Assembly: GCF_021130785.1 (NCBI RefSeq)
Contig: NC_060208.1
Location: forward strand, 171,300,501-171,364,500
Length of the DNA: 64,000 nucleotides
Reading direction: 5' to 3'
Source of the DNA: Homalodisca vitripennis
Taxonomy: Eukaryota > Arthropoda > Insecta > Hemiptera > Cicadellidae
The translations under genes and the position numbers were made by a program. This document shows, in pieces, positions 52,701-57,932 of this stretch. Numbering within the stretch: the first letter of the stretch is position 1; the number at the start of each line of letters is the position of its first letter. The notes under the pieces were generated by a model. It searched no databases and had not been told where the DNA came from. It saw only the letters and a list, made by a program, of their open reading frames with translations.

Positions 52701-54439
52701 CTACTGGTCAGTGATTATGAATTGCTTAGAGCAGTTTAAAATAAAAACATTATCTGCTCTCAGACTTTTTCTGGCAATCACTCAGTCTAATGTACAATTG
52801 CACTTTCAATTTTCTAACATACCAAGAAATGGGTTCGACTCAATATACCGTACTGGATAGTACTAATCTAAGTTAGTAATCTTTATCAGCTGAACAAGCC
52901 GATCAGGGTGTTTAATTCAACCAGGTATAATCTGGGCAAACTAGAGAGGATCCCTGGGGGGAGAGGGGTGTTACAATTCCGAGGGTTGAAAGAACAGAGG
53001 TATATTTTCTGGGGGAGTTATGTCTGTGCTTTAAGAATAAATAGACAGTAATCTTTTACTAGCAGAATAAGTTGATTAGAGTGTTTAATTTACACTGGAA
53101 AGATTGTCTGTCCATATCAATCCAGAATTTCTGAGGGGGAGGGAGGAAGGGGGAGGTTATTTTTACCGGGGGTTAAAAGAATAAGGAATTCTTTTCTAGA
53201 GGGTTTTGTGTCTGTTAAAAGAATAAGTAAACAAGGGAAACAGGTATTTCGGAAGGACTAGTTCATCAAAATGGTTTATGAGGTGTTGAATTTAATGGAG
53301 GGAGTTCAAGCCTTTACCAGGTGAATAAATGTAATGTAAATGTAACGAAAAAATCTACAAAGTCTTCAGTTAAACATAGCAAATCGACAGTCTACAATGT
53401 TAATTGTAAAACATAGTCTTCATACCTATAAAATTCAGTTAAAAAATTACATTAAACCCGTCTGAAGCATACAGGCTCTGCCAGTTTTATGCTTAACGAG
53501 ATTGATGACAATCCCACTTTCATTAAGAGCAAATTTCAAATCTGAGTGGATGAATTTCGATAGCGCTCACCAGACCAGACTAAAACACACCAAACCAGAC
53601 TGTAACACAAGAGATGCTACATAACACTTGGCGAGAAATCGAATACTGCTTTAATATCTCAAAAGCAACAAATGAAGCTCACATCAAAAGGTATGAACAC
53701 AAAATTTGTTTTTTTTTTCTCTTCAATTTGACATTTAAATGGTTTAGTTATCTTGAATAGTTTTTAAGTAACGGCTATTCAAAATTCCATATTCTTTTTT
53801 GGACACACTGTATTATAGATACAGTCTACAGGATTTTAATGATCTGAACATTGGATTTTTGGGACAGACTGAAATGTGAATTACTGGTTATTTCGATACC
53901 TAGTCTCGGTTTGTGTACTGTAAACCACTTTCACAGGCCGAGACCACCTGAAAGCCAGCAACACAACTTCTTTTGCAGACCTCATTAAAGCAACTGAAAA
54001 AACCCATACCTAGACAACACATCTTTGGGTTGTTGAACAACTCTATTCAGTTCAGGTATACTTGAGTTATTAGTACAGCATTTTGAAATATGGTACAAAA
54101 CGATTTATCTTCATAAAATTAACTGATTTTGTGATTTATTTAGGTGAATTATTACCCAAAAATACAACAAGAAATATTTAGTACTGAAGAGTAGATGACA
54201 GTTTACCTATCAGGATTAAATGTTTCGTCGGATATATTGAGAGGCAAGGGTAGCCTGTTGTTCAATAAGAGTGCTATGATGTAGATGAGGCTGGTGACAG
54301 ATATAACAGCTACAACGGTGCCAGTTGTAGACAGCTGATGTAGCTTGGATGTACAAACCGGCGGTCTGTCGTCTATTATGGGAGGAGGCGGAGGGGGCCA
54401 TTCCTCATCTGTGTTCCCTTTAGCTCGGAGCCGCAGCAT
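13141..54439 (-). CDS. Ermp1: Endoplasmic reticulum metallopeptidase 1 (ERMP1/FXNA), complete 15-exon gene
   Basis: Spliced minus-strand gene. Coding exons in order: 54439-54207, 50053-49728, 49143-49016, 47352-47221, 44732-44612, 43693-43391, 39743-39711, 38322-38096, 36476-36296, 31797-31613, 30972-30817, 24404-24205, 19239-19100, 16606-16431, 13305-13141. All introns are GT-AG, phases agree at every junction, and the total is 2706 bp (901 residues plus TAG). Residues 1-39 are a proline-rich N-terminus and about 40-60 a signal anchor. An M28 peptidase domain follows: His178 in NCHFDS, Asp190/191 in ASDDG, Glu224/225 in NGAEET, Glu251 in NLESAGAGG and His327 in YVYHTKYD are the expected zinc and catalytic residues. 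From about 385 to 660 there are multiple hydrophobic spans, then a C-terminal domain. The family comprises ER-membrane peptidases with luminal catalytic domains. Length and domain order match. Orthology is inferred from family knowledge. The 5' UTR exon and poly(A) site are not placed; TTTATT at 12542 is one weak polyadenylation candidate. Confidence 0.94.
13768..14265 (+). pseudogene. Non-LTR retrotransposon reverse transcriptase fragment
   Basis: Reverse transcriptase blocks are recognisable: [38 protein letters not shown], then in another frame [19 protein letters not shown] and [20 protein letters not shown] (a degraded DLSKAFDCV block), and finally [12 protein letters not shown] at 14228-14265. 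The sequence stops being LINE-like right after that, before the YxDD block. Stops and frameshifts show it is dead. Confidence 0.85.
14470..14841 (+). pseudogene. LINE ORF2 C-terminal tail (endonuclease-reverse transcriptase type)
   Basis: A 123-codon frame with [54 protein letters not shown] and [15 protein letters not shown]. This is the conserved tail after the reverse transcriptase in RTE/Jockey-like insect LINEs. It ends TGGGAGTAA and is followed by a short GTAAGA tandem tail, as expected at a LINE 3' end. It is 5'-truncated. Related tails occur at 29863 and 48000. Confidence 0.88.
14841..14862 (+). repeat. (AGTAAG)n 3' tail of LINE
   Basis: Three to four hexamer units directly after the LINE stop codon. 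It abuts the piggyBac remnant that begins at about 14853. Confidence 0.7.
14853..15383 (+). pseudogene. piggyBac transposase C-terminal remnant
   Basis: Plus-strand reading gives [63 protein letters not shown] and, after frameshifts near 15010-15120, [18 protein letters not shown]. It ends in the cysteine-rich piece [33 protein letters not shown] and stop. The order (WRDK, TNRR-like, DYN-like, WYKK, then a CxxC-type zinc domain) is that of piggyBac transposases. The catalytic Asp region is missing. Minus-strand open frames over it are shadows. Confidence 0.88.
16431..16606 (-). CDS. Ermp1: ERMP1 coding exon 14 (correct frame hidden by a longer open frame)
   Basis: Residues 789-847. In the splice-supported frame it reads [20 protein letters not shown], then [20 protein letters not shown] and ends HLEVHFDLQ, which resembles the ERMP1 C-terminal domain. 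The acceptor is TATGTCCAG and the donor CAG|GTACAA. A longer minus-strand open frame (16414-16647) in another phase is not the coding one. Confidence 0.93.
17400..18472 (+). mobile_element. piggyBac-like TTAA element 1 (internally deleted)
   Basis: It is flanked by TTAA on both sides (17396-17399 and 18473-18476), with 15-bp inverted ends CCCTTTTAGTGCCAA. Just inside the left end are two related blocks with a palindromic core (CGTCCGAATTTTCGGAC and CGTCTGTATTTTCGGACG). Just inside the right end are two direct blocks, GGCTGGCAATCTTGGTACA and TGCCTGGCATTCCTGGTACA. The interior keeps only the 3' end of a transposase gene. Confidence 0.9.
17675..17816 (+). pseudogene. piggyBac-type C-terminal cysteine-rich domain remnant
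   Basis: Within TTAA element 1 the plus strand reads [20 protein letters not shown]; after a one-base frameshift near 17745 it reads [22 protein letters not shown] and stop. The spacing of CxxC pairs with a final His/Cys set is that of the zinc domain at the end of piggyBac transposases. This ties the element to that family independently of its ends. Confidence 0.75.
18530..18690. repeat. Dispersed AT-rich repeat, copy in intron 13
   Basis: Contains AAAGCTAATTTTTATTATAA and AAATAACTATTTAC in the same order and spacing as 25875-26035, inside TTAA element 5. Similarity is about three bases in four. The family is unknown. Confidence 0.6.
19100..19239 (-). CDS. Ermp1: ERMP1 coding exon 13
   Basis: Residues 742-789, [15 protein letters not shown] through RRLHFNVSG. 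It is bounded by TTTTTTTAAG and TCAG|GTAATT. The beta-rich character and its place just before the WSF motif exon fit the C-terminal domain. Confidence 0.93.
20744..21503 (-). mobile_element. pogo/Tigger-like DNA transposon, deleted copy
   Basis: Inverted ends CAGCAGTCCCTCAATAATCC (left) and the complement of TAGTAGTCCCTCTATAGTCC (right), with TA on each flank. It encloses a minus-strand transposase remnant. At about 760 bp it is shorter than a full element. Confidence 0.85.
20946..21179 (-). pseudogene. pogo/Tigger/jerky-type DDE_1 transposase fragment
   Basis: The frame reads [24 protein letters not shown] and then shifts frame. Continuing in the next frame gives a [13 protein letters not shown] and APGRKVL-like text. 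The [10 protein letters not shown] motif holds the first catalytic Asp of the DDE_1 family. Both later acidic residues are missing. Confidence 0.8.
21880..22250 (+). pseudogene. Degraded LINE reverse transcriptase fragment
   Basis: [12 protein letters not shown] near 21940 corresponds to the KKGDxxxxxNYRPISL block, and [20 protein letters not shown] near 22110 to the DLSKAFDxVxHDIL block. Stops and frameshifts lie between them. Nothing is recognisable beyond. Confidence 0.7.
22690..23993 (-). mobile_element. mariner D34D transposon, dead copy (intron 12)
   Basis: 1304 bp with inverted ends CGGTGTGTTCAAAAAGTATC and the complement of GATACTTTTTGAACACACCG, 20 of 20 identical. TA duplication at 22688-22689 and 23994-23995. 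It lies in ERMP1 intron 12 with its transposase in the same orientation as the host gene. Confidence 0.95.
22742..23853 (-). pseudogene. mariner transposase pseudogene
   Basis: In order on the minus strand: an HTH region ([32 protein letters not shown]), the linker ERAGRPSTS, a second HTH ([20 protein letters not shown]), Asp in [13 protein letters not shown], Asp in [12 protein letters not shown] and Asp in [15 protein letters not shown], with 34 residues between the last two. A frameshift near 23200 and another near 22890, plus a stop near 22835, destroy it. The true start is probably a Met-like position around PIQKKEQRT, not the first ATG of the open frame. Confidence 0.92.
24205..24404 (-). 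CDS. Ermp1: ERMP1 coding exon 12 (start of C-terminal domain)
   Basis: Residues 676-742, starting HSEQTYHG, which matches the family's QHTxRTFH-like motif after the last membrane helix. The acceptor is TTGTTGCAG and the donor CTAA|GTAAGT. Intron 11 upstream of it is more than 6 kb and full of transposons. Confidence 0.94.
25810..26422. mobile_element. piggyBac-like TTAA element 5 (613 bp, non-coding)
   Basis: TTAA at 25806-25809 and 26423-26426. Ends: CCCTTCACACAACGCTAG at the left, and at the right the complement of CCCTTCCCACGCCACAG. The TIRs are less well kept than in elements 1 and 2. There is no coding remnant. The interior includes a copy of the repeat at 18530. Confidence 0.7.
25870..26060. 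repeat. Dispersed AT-rich repeat, copy in TTAA element 5
   Basis: Homologous in order and spacing to 18530-18690. A short minus-strand open frame here is incidental. Confidence 0.6.
26665..29338. mobile_element. Unclassified 2.7-kb TIR element
   Basis: Starts CAGGGTGGCCACTC and ends with the exact complement of CAGGGTGGCCAC. Both ends then carry CCCGG-rich, TTCCCGG/AATTCC-type repeats. The five flanking bases AAATT occur on both sides (26660-26664 and 29339-29343), a likely target duplication. The interior includes a CpG-rich, higher-GC stretch (about 28240-28660) and short open frames (27508-27726 minus, 28561-28797 plus) without recognisable domains. The superfamily is not determined; hAT would normally give 8 bp. 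Confidence 0.75.
29863..30141 (+). pseudogene. LINE ORF2 C-terminal tail
   Basis: A 92-codon frame: [57 protein letters not shown] and stop, then a TAAGTAATAAAATAAAT tail. It is the same tail domain as at 14470 but clearly diverged. It is 5'-truncated and sits just outside the TIR element that ends at 29338. Confidence 0.85.
30817..30972 (-). CDS. Ermp1: ERMP1 coding exon 11 (last membrane span)
   Basis: 52 codons, residues 624-675. The hydrophobic span around [20 protein letters not shown] is followed by [19 protein letters not shown], which in this family leads into the C-terminal domain. The donor was set at GTG|GTTAGT to meet the phase-0 start of the next exon. Confidence 0.92.
30973..31612. 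other. ERMP1 intron 10
   Basis: 640 bp of AT-rich sequence; no feature seen. Confidence 0.7.
31613..31797 (-). CDS. Ermp1: ERMP1 coding exon 10 (membrane segments)
   Basis: Residues 562-623. It has the hydrophobic spans [20 protein letters not shown] and [18 protein letters not shown], separated by a short polar loop ([11 protein letters not shown]). The acceptor is TTTTCCAG and the donor TTT|GTGAGT. Confidence 0.94.
32120..33161. mobile_element. piggyBac-like TTAA element 2 (1042 bp, non-coding)
   Basis: TTAA at 32116-32119 and 33162-33165; inverted ends CCCTTAAAGCGCCA, 14 of 14. The left end carries three related blocks with a palindrome-like, CpG-rich core (GCCATAAGCGCATATGCGCG, GCCGTAAGCGCGTAGACGCG, GCCGCAAGCACATTTATGCG). 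This stands out against an AT-rich interior. No transposase remnant was recognised. Confidence 0.9.
33225..35960 (-). pseudogene. LINE (ORF1 end, endonuclease, start of RT), split by TTAA element 4
   Basis: Minus strand, 5' to 3': coiled-coil text near 36000-35940 ([15 protein letters not shown]), an ORF1 C-terminal domain of the baculovirus-FP-like type ([20 protein letters not shown] near 35720), then the ORF2 endonuclease ([40 protein letters not shown] at 35200-35120; [20 protein letters not shown] near 35000), then [20 protein letters not shown] near 34670. It resumes beyond the inserted element at 33711 with [20 protein letters not shown], and a later [19 protein letters not shown] near 33450. 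Frameshifts are common. The reverse transcriptase core is not present. Confidence 0.82.
33716..34595. mobile_element. piggyBac-like TTAA element 4 (880 bp), inserted in a LINE
   Basis: TTAA at 33712-33715 and 34596-34599. Ends: CCCTTTGCGCTCGAAAAGCC and the complement of CTTTATGCACTCGAAGGCAG. Subterminal palindrome-like blocks recur: GCCAGCAGCACTGGCCA at the left, and GGCCAGTGATGCTGGCC, AGCCAGTACAGCTGGACA and GGCCAATAGCGCTGGCC at the right. LINE coding text continues across the insertion, which confirms the boundaries. Confidence 0.82.
36296..36476 (-). CDS. Ermp1: ERMP1 coding exon 9 (membrane segments)
   Basis: Residues 502-562. Two hydrophobic segments, around [15 protein letters not shown] and [20 protein letters not shown], are consistent with helices. 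The acceptor is TTATTACAG and the donor TCAG|GTATGT. Confidence 0.93.
36536..36854. mobile_element. MITE with 39-bp inverted repeats
   Basis: Left arm 36536-36574 (TGTTGAGTTCAGCTCTATTT onwards) and right arm 36816-36854 are inverted copies with few mismatches. The inverted symmetry may extend outward, since GGTGGGAAGG text also appears near a related copy at 57930-58030. There is no coding capacity. Family undetermined; related fragments lie at 57933 and 61080. Confidence 0.82.
36855..38095. other. Remainder of ERMP1 intron 8
   Basis: AT-rich. A 68-codon open frame at 37178-37384 has no domain I can recognise (a piece, [15 protein letters not shown], is vaguely LINE-like). It may sit in another TTAA element, but the end match is too weak to call. 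Confidence 0.45.
38096..38322 (-). CDS. Ermp1: ERMP1 coding exon 8 (membrane segments)
   Basis: Residues 426-501. It contains long hydrophobic stretches (about 433-456 and 471-495) that fit transmembrane helices. The acceptor is TGTACAG and the donor TCT|GTGAGT (phase 0). A second minus-strand frame over the same bases is a shadow. Confidence 0.93.
38635..38950 (+). pseudogene. Non-LTR retrotransposon fragment (post-RT region)
   Basis: Plus strand, intron 7: [14 protein letters not shown] text, a frameshift, then [39 protein letters not shown] and [10 protein letters not shown]. The KYLGxxLDxxLxWxxH motif is the usual marker after the reverse transcriptase domain in Jockey/RTE-like LINEs. 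Confidence 0.82.
38951..39710. other. Rest of ERMP1 intron 7
   Basis: AT-rich sequence; no feature seen. Confidence 0.6.
39711..39743 (-). CDS. Ermp1: ERMP1 coding micro-exon 7 (33 bp)
   Basis: Only 33 bp, between ATGTAG and GTAAGT. It keeps phase 1 on both sides and adds [11 protein letters not shown] between the first membrane span and the next. Skipping it would also keep the frame, so it could be a cassette exon. It is supported by two strong splice sites and correct phase, not by a domain. Confidence 0.75.
40155..40325 (-). repeat. Hairpin-forming dispersed repeat, copy 1
   Basis: GTTACAAAAAGTATAAC and GTGTTATACCTTTTGTAAC are near-perfect inverted copies a few bases apart. The complement of the block, including GGTTTGAAAGTATAACAGGA, matches 63865-63990. 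It is probably a MITE or other non-autonomous repeat. Confidence 0.68.
40724..40766. repeat. (TA)n microsatellite
   Basis: About 21 TA units in ERMP1 intron 6. Confidence 0.96.
40767..43390. other. Rest of ERMP1 intron 6
   Basis: Very AT-rich (especially 40800-41520); only low-complexity open frames. No element recognised. Confidence 0.55.
43391..43693 (-). CDS. Ermp1: ERMP1 coding exon 6 (last zinc His, end of peptidase domain)
   Basis: Residues 314-415. The opening [19 protein letters not shown] supplies His327, the last metal ligand. The end of the peptidase domain follows, then a hydrophobic span at about 387-408 that begins the multipass region. The donor is GCCG|GTGAGT. An overlapping minus-strand frame at 43268-43618 is a shadow. 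Confidence 0.95.
43694..44611. other. ERMP1 intron 5
   Basis: No feature seen apart from a short TA run near 44460. Confidence 0.6.
44612..44732 (-). CDS. Ermp1: ERMP1 coding exon 5
   Basis: Residues 274-314, including [16 protein letters not shown], a stretch typical of the ERMP1 branch of M28. The acceptor is TGTTTTAG and the donor CCTG|GTAAGT (phase 1). No open frame starting with ATG marks this exon; it was found by frame and splice reading. Confidence 0.94.
44961..45976 (+). mobile_element. piggyBac-like TTAA element 3 (1016 bp) with transposase N-terminus
   Basis: TTAA at 44957-44960 and 45977-45980; ends CACTTAGTGCTAATCCC and the complement of CACTTTGAGTGCTGGCCC. The left end has two direct blocks, GTGCTAATCCCGTAATTTTA and ATGCTAATCCCGTAGTTTTA, the first with a palindromic CCGTAATTTTACGG core. 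Inside is a short acidic coding remnant. It lies in ERMP1 intron 4. Confidence 0.85.
45243..45365 (+). pseudogene. Putative piggyBac transposase N-terminal remnant
   Basis: A 40-codon frame from ATG 45243: [20 protein letters not shown], then a run rich in Asp ([17 protein letters not shown]) and a stop. Short acidic N-termini of this kind are typical of piggyBac transposases. A second acidic stretch ([11 protein letters not shown]) appears near 45563-45597. The rest of the gene is deleted. Assignment rests on composition and element context. Confidence 0.6.
45981..47220. other. Rest of ERMP1 intron 4
   Basis: AT-rich; no supported feature. Confidence 0.55.
47221..47352 (-). CDS. Ermp1: ERMP1 coding exon 4
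   Basis: Exactly 44 codons in phase 0 (residues 230-273). [20 protein letters not shown] contains the fourth metal ligand, Glu251. The exon is flanked by TTTGCAG and CAG|GTAATA. Just downstream of its donor the intron holds unrelated AT-rich sequence; just upstream lies the 113-bp tandem array. Confidence 0.95.
47485..48090 (+). repeat. 113-bp tandem array derived from a LINE tail
   Basis: Five copies of a 113-bp unit; GAAAATGTGTACTGTA recurs at about 47485, 47611, 47724, 47837 and 47968, and the unit ends at 48081. GTGATAGGAC and GTGACAGGAC alternate strictly between copies (T, C, T, C, T), so the array seems to have grown by 226-bp dimers. One junction has an 18-bp partial duplication (around 47950). 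The last copy runs directly into LINE-tail sequence, which shows the source. It lies in ERMP1 intron 3. Confidence 0.95.
48000..48182 (+). pseudogene. LINE ORF2 tail fragment, donor of the tandem array
   Basis: The frame [58 protein letters not shown] then stop matches the LQxxEMxxLRxVxGxTRxDRxRN...WxGHVxRM tail of insect endonuclease-reverse transcriptases. It is related to the tails at 14470 and 29863. Confidence 0.78.
48190..48620 (+). other. Purine-rich low-complexity sequence
   Basis: Strong A/G bias on the plus strand (many GAAGA, AGAAAA and GAGGAG runs). It probably continues the LINE 3' end and has drifted; the coding text is no longer readable. Minus-strand open frames here are by-products of the bias. 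Confidence 0.55.
49016..49143 (-). CDS. Ermp1: ERMP1 coding exon 3 (Asp ligand and catalytic Glu pair)
   Basis: Residues 187-229. It carries [11 protein letters not shown] (the bridging Asp region) and [12 protein letters not shown] (general-base Glu224 and metal ligand Glu225), the core motifs of M28 peptidases. The acceptor is GATGCAG and the donor ATG|GTAAAG. Confidence 0.95.
49144..49727. other. ERMP1 intron 2
   Basis: 584 bp; no feature seen. Confidence 0.6.
49728..50053 (-). CDS. Ermp1: ERMP1 coding exon 2 (start of M28 domain, first zinc His)
   Basis: Residues 78-187, running from [19 protein letters not shown] to [12 protein letters not shown]. His178 is the first M28 metal ligand and Asp180 follows in the usual HxD spacing. 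The acceptor is TTCTGTAG, the donor CCAG|GTAATC, and the exon ends in phase 1. A plus-strand open frame over the same bases is a shadow. Confidence 0.94.
50219..50320 (+). pseudogene. Acidic coding remnant, possibly piggyBac N-terminus
   Basis: Plus-strand reading gives [20 protein letters not shown] followed by GYSKMLVGS, an Asp/Glu-rich stretch like piggyBac transposase N-termini. A TTAA followed by CCTTTGGAGCC lies upstream at 50149, but no matching right end was found. Confidence 0.4.
50321..52880. other. ERMP1 intron 1, central part
   Basis: AT-rich; short open frames (50536-50787, 51459-51707) show no domain. No element recognised. Confidence 0.5.
52885..53245. repeat. Diverged tandem duplication, unit about 175 bp
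   Basis: Two adjacent units share, in order, a GTGTTTAATT motif, a GGGGGAGAGG/GGGGGAGGGA G-run, GGGTTGAAAGAA/GGGTTAAAAGAA, a TATTTTCTGGGGG/TCTTTTCTAGAGG motif and TTATGTCTGTG/TTTGTGTCTGT. The G-runs are unusual in this AT-rich sequence. Confidence 0.7.
53246..54206. other. ERMP1 intron 1, exon-1-proximal part
   Basis: No supported feature. Confidence 0.5.
54207..54439 (-). CDS. Ermp1: ERMP1 coding exon 1
   Basis: Encodes residues 1-77 plus two bases of codon 78. The ATG at 54439 (MLRLRAKG) lies four bases after an acceptor-like TTTTTTCAG, so the 5' UTR is probably in an upstream exon. It holds a proline run (WPPPPPP, residues 14-20) and a transmembrane anchor at about 40-60. The donor is AG|GTAAAC. 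A start further upstream in another exon cannot be excluded. Confidence 0.88.
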
Positions 54440-54601
54440 TTTCTGAAAAAACAAAATTATGATGCTTGAAATAAAGTTAGGGAGAAATACATTTTGTGTT
54501 ATTTACAATGATTATGCTAAAAAATACGATTCCTTTGGGCTGATTTTTTTCCCACTACAGATGAACATACTCGTATAAATAAAATAATAAATTCATATAT
54601 A

Positions 54602-55959
54602 CGAGGGTCTTCCAGAAAGTAAAGAACGATTGCGCATCACGGGCGGCGCAGTTCCCCCACCACCGCGGTAGATAGCTTGTTCGTTAGCCACACCTTCTGC
54701 CTCAGTGTGAGCTGAGTAGCGGTACCGTGAGGTCACGTTTGCGTCTCCTGTGAAAGTTTAAAATGGCGGCGTTAATTGAAAATCCCGCCAAGTGTGAACT
54801 GCGTAGTGTGATACGGTTTCTGAATGCACAGAATGTTCGACCTATTGAAATTTATAGGCAAATTAAGGCAGTTTACGGTGACAATACGATGAACGAGTCA
54901 TCAGTGAGAAAATGGTGCATTCAATTTAAGGAAGGTCGAACTAATGTGCACGACGAGGAACAAAGCGGAAGGCCGTCACTCGTTACTGACGAGTTGGCAG
55001 CGAAAGTTGATGGAAAAATTCAACAAAACCGTCGTTTCACTTTGAGTGGTCTAGTGGAATTTTTTCCACAAATTTCAAGGTCGCTTTTGCACGAAATAGT
55101 GACTGAACGTCTTGGTTATCAGAAAATGTGTGCTCGTTGGGTGCCTAAGATTCTTACTGATGTCCACAAGACTAAAACGGATGGGAGCAGCTCTTTTTGT
55201 TTTTGCAATGGGAGCAGAGTTTTTGACTCAGTATGACGAAGAAGGTGATGCGTTTCTTGACCGCATTGTAACGGGTGACGAAACTTGGGTTTCCTATCGA
55301 ACCCCGGAAACAAAGCTCCAGTCAATGGAATGGCATCACTCGAATTCACCAACAAAAAACAGGAAAGAAAAACCAAATTTGAACACCAGGAAATTGATGG
55401 CAACAGTTTTTTGGGACCGAAAAGGCCTAATCCATGTGGAGTTCATGCCGAGAGGCGAAACAATCAACTCAGAGGCCTACATCGAGACCTTGCATCGGCT
55501 TCGCCGCGCTATTCAGAACAAACGACGCGGAATGCTGTCGTCGTCGAAAGTGGTGCTGATCCACGACAATGCTCGGCCTCATTGCAGTGCACGAACCAAA
55601 GCAGAACTCAATTCTTTCAAATGGCAAATCTTCTGACACCCTCCGTATAGTCCAGATCTGGCTCCGAGTGACTATCACTTGTTTCCAAAGTTGAAAGTGT
55701 TTTTAGGCGGAAAAAACTTTTTGGGTGACGAAGACCTCAAAGAAGGAGTAAAAACGTGGCTTCATTCCTTGGCGACAGAACAGTATAACGTCGGTATAGA
55801 AAAACTGGTGCCACGCTACAACAAGTGCCTTGACAGTTCCGGCGATTTTGTAGAAAAATAGAGTAAGTTTATAAGTATTTATAAATAAATTTTCATGCTC
55901 TTATATTTTGTTTTTATTGACTTATAACAAAACGTTCTTTACTTTCTGGAAGACCCTCG
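54602..55959 (+). mobile_element. mariner D34D transposon, nearly intact (1358 bp)
   Basis: Ends are 27-28 bp inverted repeats starting CGAGGGTCTTCCAGAAAGTA, apparently without mismatch, with TA at 54600-54601 and 55960-55961. Identical ends and few coding lesions suggest a recent insertion. It lies about 160 bp upstream of the ERMP1 first coding exon, on the opposite strand, in the 5' intron or promoter. Confidence 0.97.
54763..55861 (+). pseudogene. mariner transposase, one frameshift and one stop
   Basis: The ATG at 54763 opens MAALIENPAKCELRSVIRFL with the N-terminal HTH, EEQSGRPSLVTDE as linker, and a second HTH. A +1-type shift near 55175 moves the text into the next frame (GDAFLDRIVTGDETWVSY). 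Catalytic Asp residues: IVTGDETWV, VLIHDNARPH and YSPDLAPSDYHLFPK, with 34 residues between the last two. A TGA near 55635 interrupts just before HPPYSPDL, after which the frame runs to TAG at 55861. The length is near the usual 345 residues. Confidence 0.94.
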
Positions 55960-55961
55960 TA

Positions 55962-57285
55962 ATATTGGACTTCTTTGGTGAGATTTGGTGTAACATACTT
56001 AAAATGTTGTTGCTGATTAAAAAAAAAAAATAGAATTTATATAGATACTAGTTTTAACAAAATAGGCTAATTATCCAAAGTTATTCATTCATCAATTAGG
56101 ATAATTTTTAGTTTTTTAAATAATTTTTATTTTATTTGTGATTTTAATATTTTTTACAATTTATTGATTGAATCTAAAATATTACAGTTCTGAGTGTCAA
56201 ACAAATTGAATCAAAATGTTATAAAATTAAACCATTGGTATTATAAATAATGTATTGGTATTATAAAAACATTATTTGTGATAACATAACAAATGGAAAT
56301 GCTTCTCTTTAAAACTTATGCTCTATAGGAACAACCATCACCGAGTCAACCTCTTATTTCCCAAATGGTAAAAAATTTCAATTAGACATGGATATTCCAT
56401 TTAAAGTAAACAAAACTATAAAATCATTTTTAACCATCAACCACCAACCATTAATCACCATCAACTGGTAAGTAGTTCAAATATTCCTCCAAATTTCTGT
56501 TTTACCAATTTTATTAAAATAATTAGATACTTTAAATCTAACAAAAACAGAAAAAATAGCAGAATTGTGTTAATGTTGGTATGCATATTGTTCTTAGTAT
56601 GTATACACTGCAGAAGAATAACAAGTATATTAAATTTGTACTATGGCATTTTTGAAAGAAATTCAAAATTTTAATCAAAGCCATCACATGAATGTCTTAT
56701 TTTATCTTGTTAATAGTGAGCATATATTCTGGATTGGGATTAGACTTTTTTTTAATACATGAAATCTTTACCCCTAAAAGCTTGAGTTAAATTTAAAATG
56801 TTAGAACTTTTTCCTGGAAATATGGAGTTGACAGTTGGAATTGTTTGCTGTCAATATTTAAAATGGACAGCAAAATGAGTAAGAATAGGGATTCCTGCAA
56901 ATTGCCATGGACAAGATAGCAAATTACCACAGACCTCAGTGATGCTCAAGGATTTTCTACTGCCCAAGACAGTATTTTCAGATAAGGGTTATTAAAACAA
57001 CCCTGTTTGAGCCTACAATTTAAAGCACAAGACTCAATAACTAATTAAAATTTCCTCTTTCTGTAAATCCAATGGGCACACAGATAATGTTTATTCCAAA
57101 TTTAAAAAGATAAACATAAAACCCCGGAGAGATTTAGATTCTTGTTCAACATAGGTTTCAACTCGAAAATTCGAGCTTGCGACTGTGAGATGTAAACAAT
57201 AGCACTTGCGTTACGGGCCCCACTTTTCCAACATGACGCATGCAACATAACATATGGAAAAACACACATGTGTAGACATATCTTA
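55962..57285. other. Unassigned upstream flank
   Basis: AT-rich; no gene, TIR or RNA seen. Confidence 0.5.
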
Positions 57286-57289
57286 TAGG

Positions 57290-57690
57290 TCTTGTAGTTT
57301 ATCTATACCTAAAAAGTCTAGTTCTGCAGTATCGTCTTGGCTCAGGCAGCCAAAAGCCTTACTGTAATCAAGGAAAACTACTCTAACAAAGGCACCTTTG
57401 ACAAGCTGGTCAATTATACATAGTCAATGAGGTCTGCAATGGCTGATGTTATATATTTCTCTCTGATGAAGCCATGCTGGTTTTCTGGTGAAATGTTGAA
57501 GGTTATATATTCTACAAGCTTTAAAGTGCTACATTTCAATTATCTTTGGATAGTTGATTCCAGAAGAGTAATAGGCCTGTAGTTTCATTATTCATTGAGT
57601 GAACTATTTTTGTGTATAATATAGATTTTAGCACTTTACTCTGGTTGGAATTGGGCAAAAGAAAAGTTGCCAATCCAATTCACAGTTACT
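57290..57690 (-). pseudogene. Degraded LINE reverse transcriptase fragment
   Basis: On the minus strand: a QHGFxxG-like region (HHGFIREKYI-type text near 57475), then LVKGAFVRVVFLDYSKAFGC near 57390, matching the FLDLSKAFDxV block holding a catalytic Asp. Stops are frequent; nothing before or after is convincing. Confidence 0.65.
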
Positions 57691-57932
57691 GGGAGAGTGA
57701 ATTATCACAGTGTTTGACCAGTCGAGTAGAGATTTCAAGCAATCCACTGCTACTGTTGAGTATTCTAATGCCATGACATCGGCGTTCTGCCAAAGTCAAA
57801 TGGGCTACCTAGCTGTGCCTTTCAAATCGCTGGTGTTTATTCTAGTTGGCTGAGAGGTGAGGTGATTGTGTATGGAATGGTGATGGTTGGGGGGAGGGGA
57901 GGAGAAGAGGGAAAACTAGACATCTACTTGAA

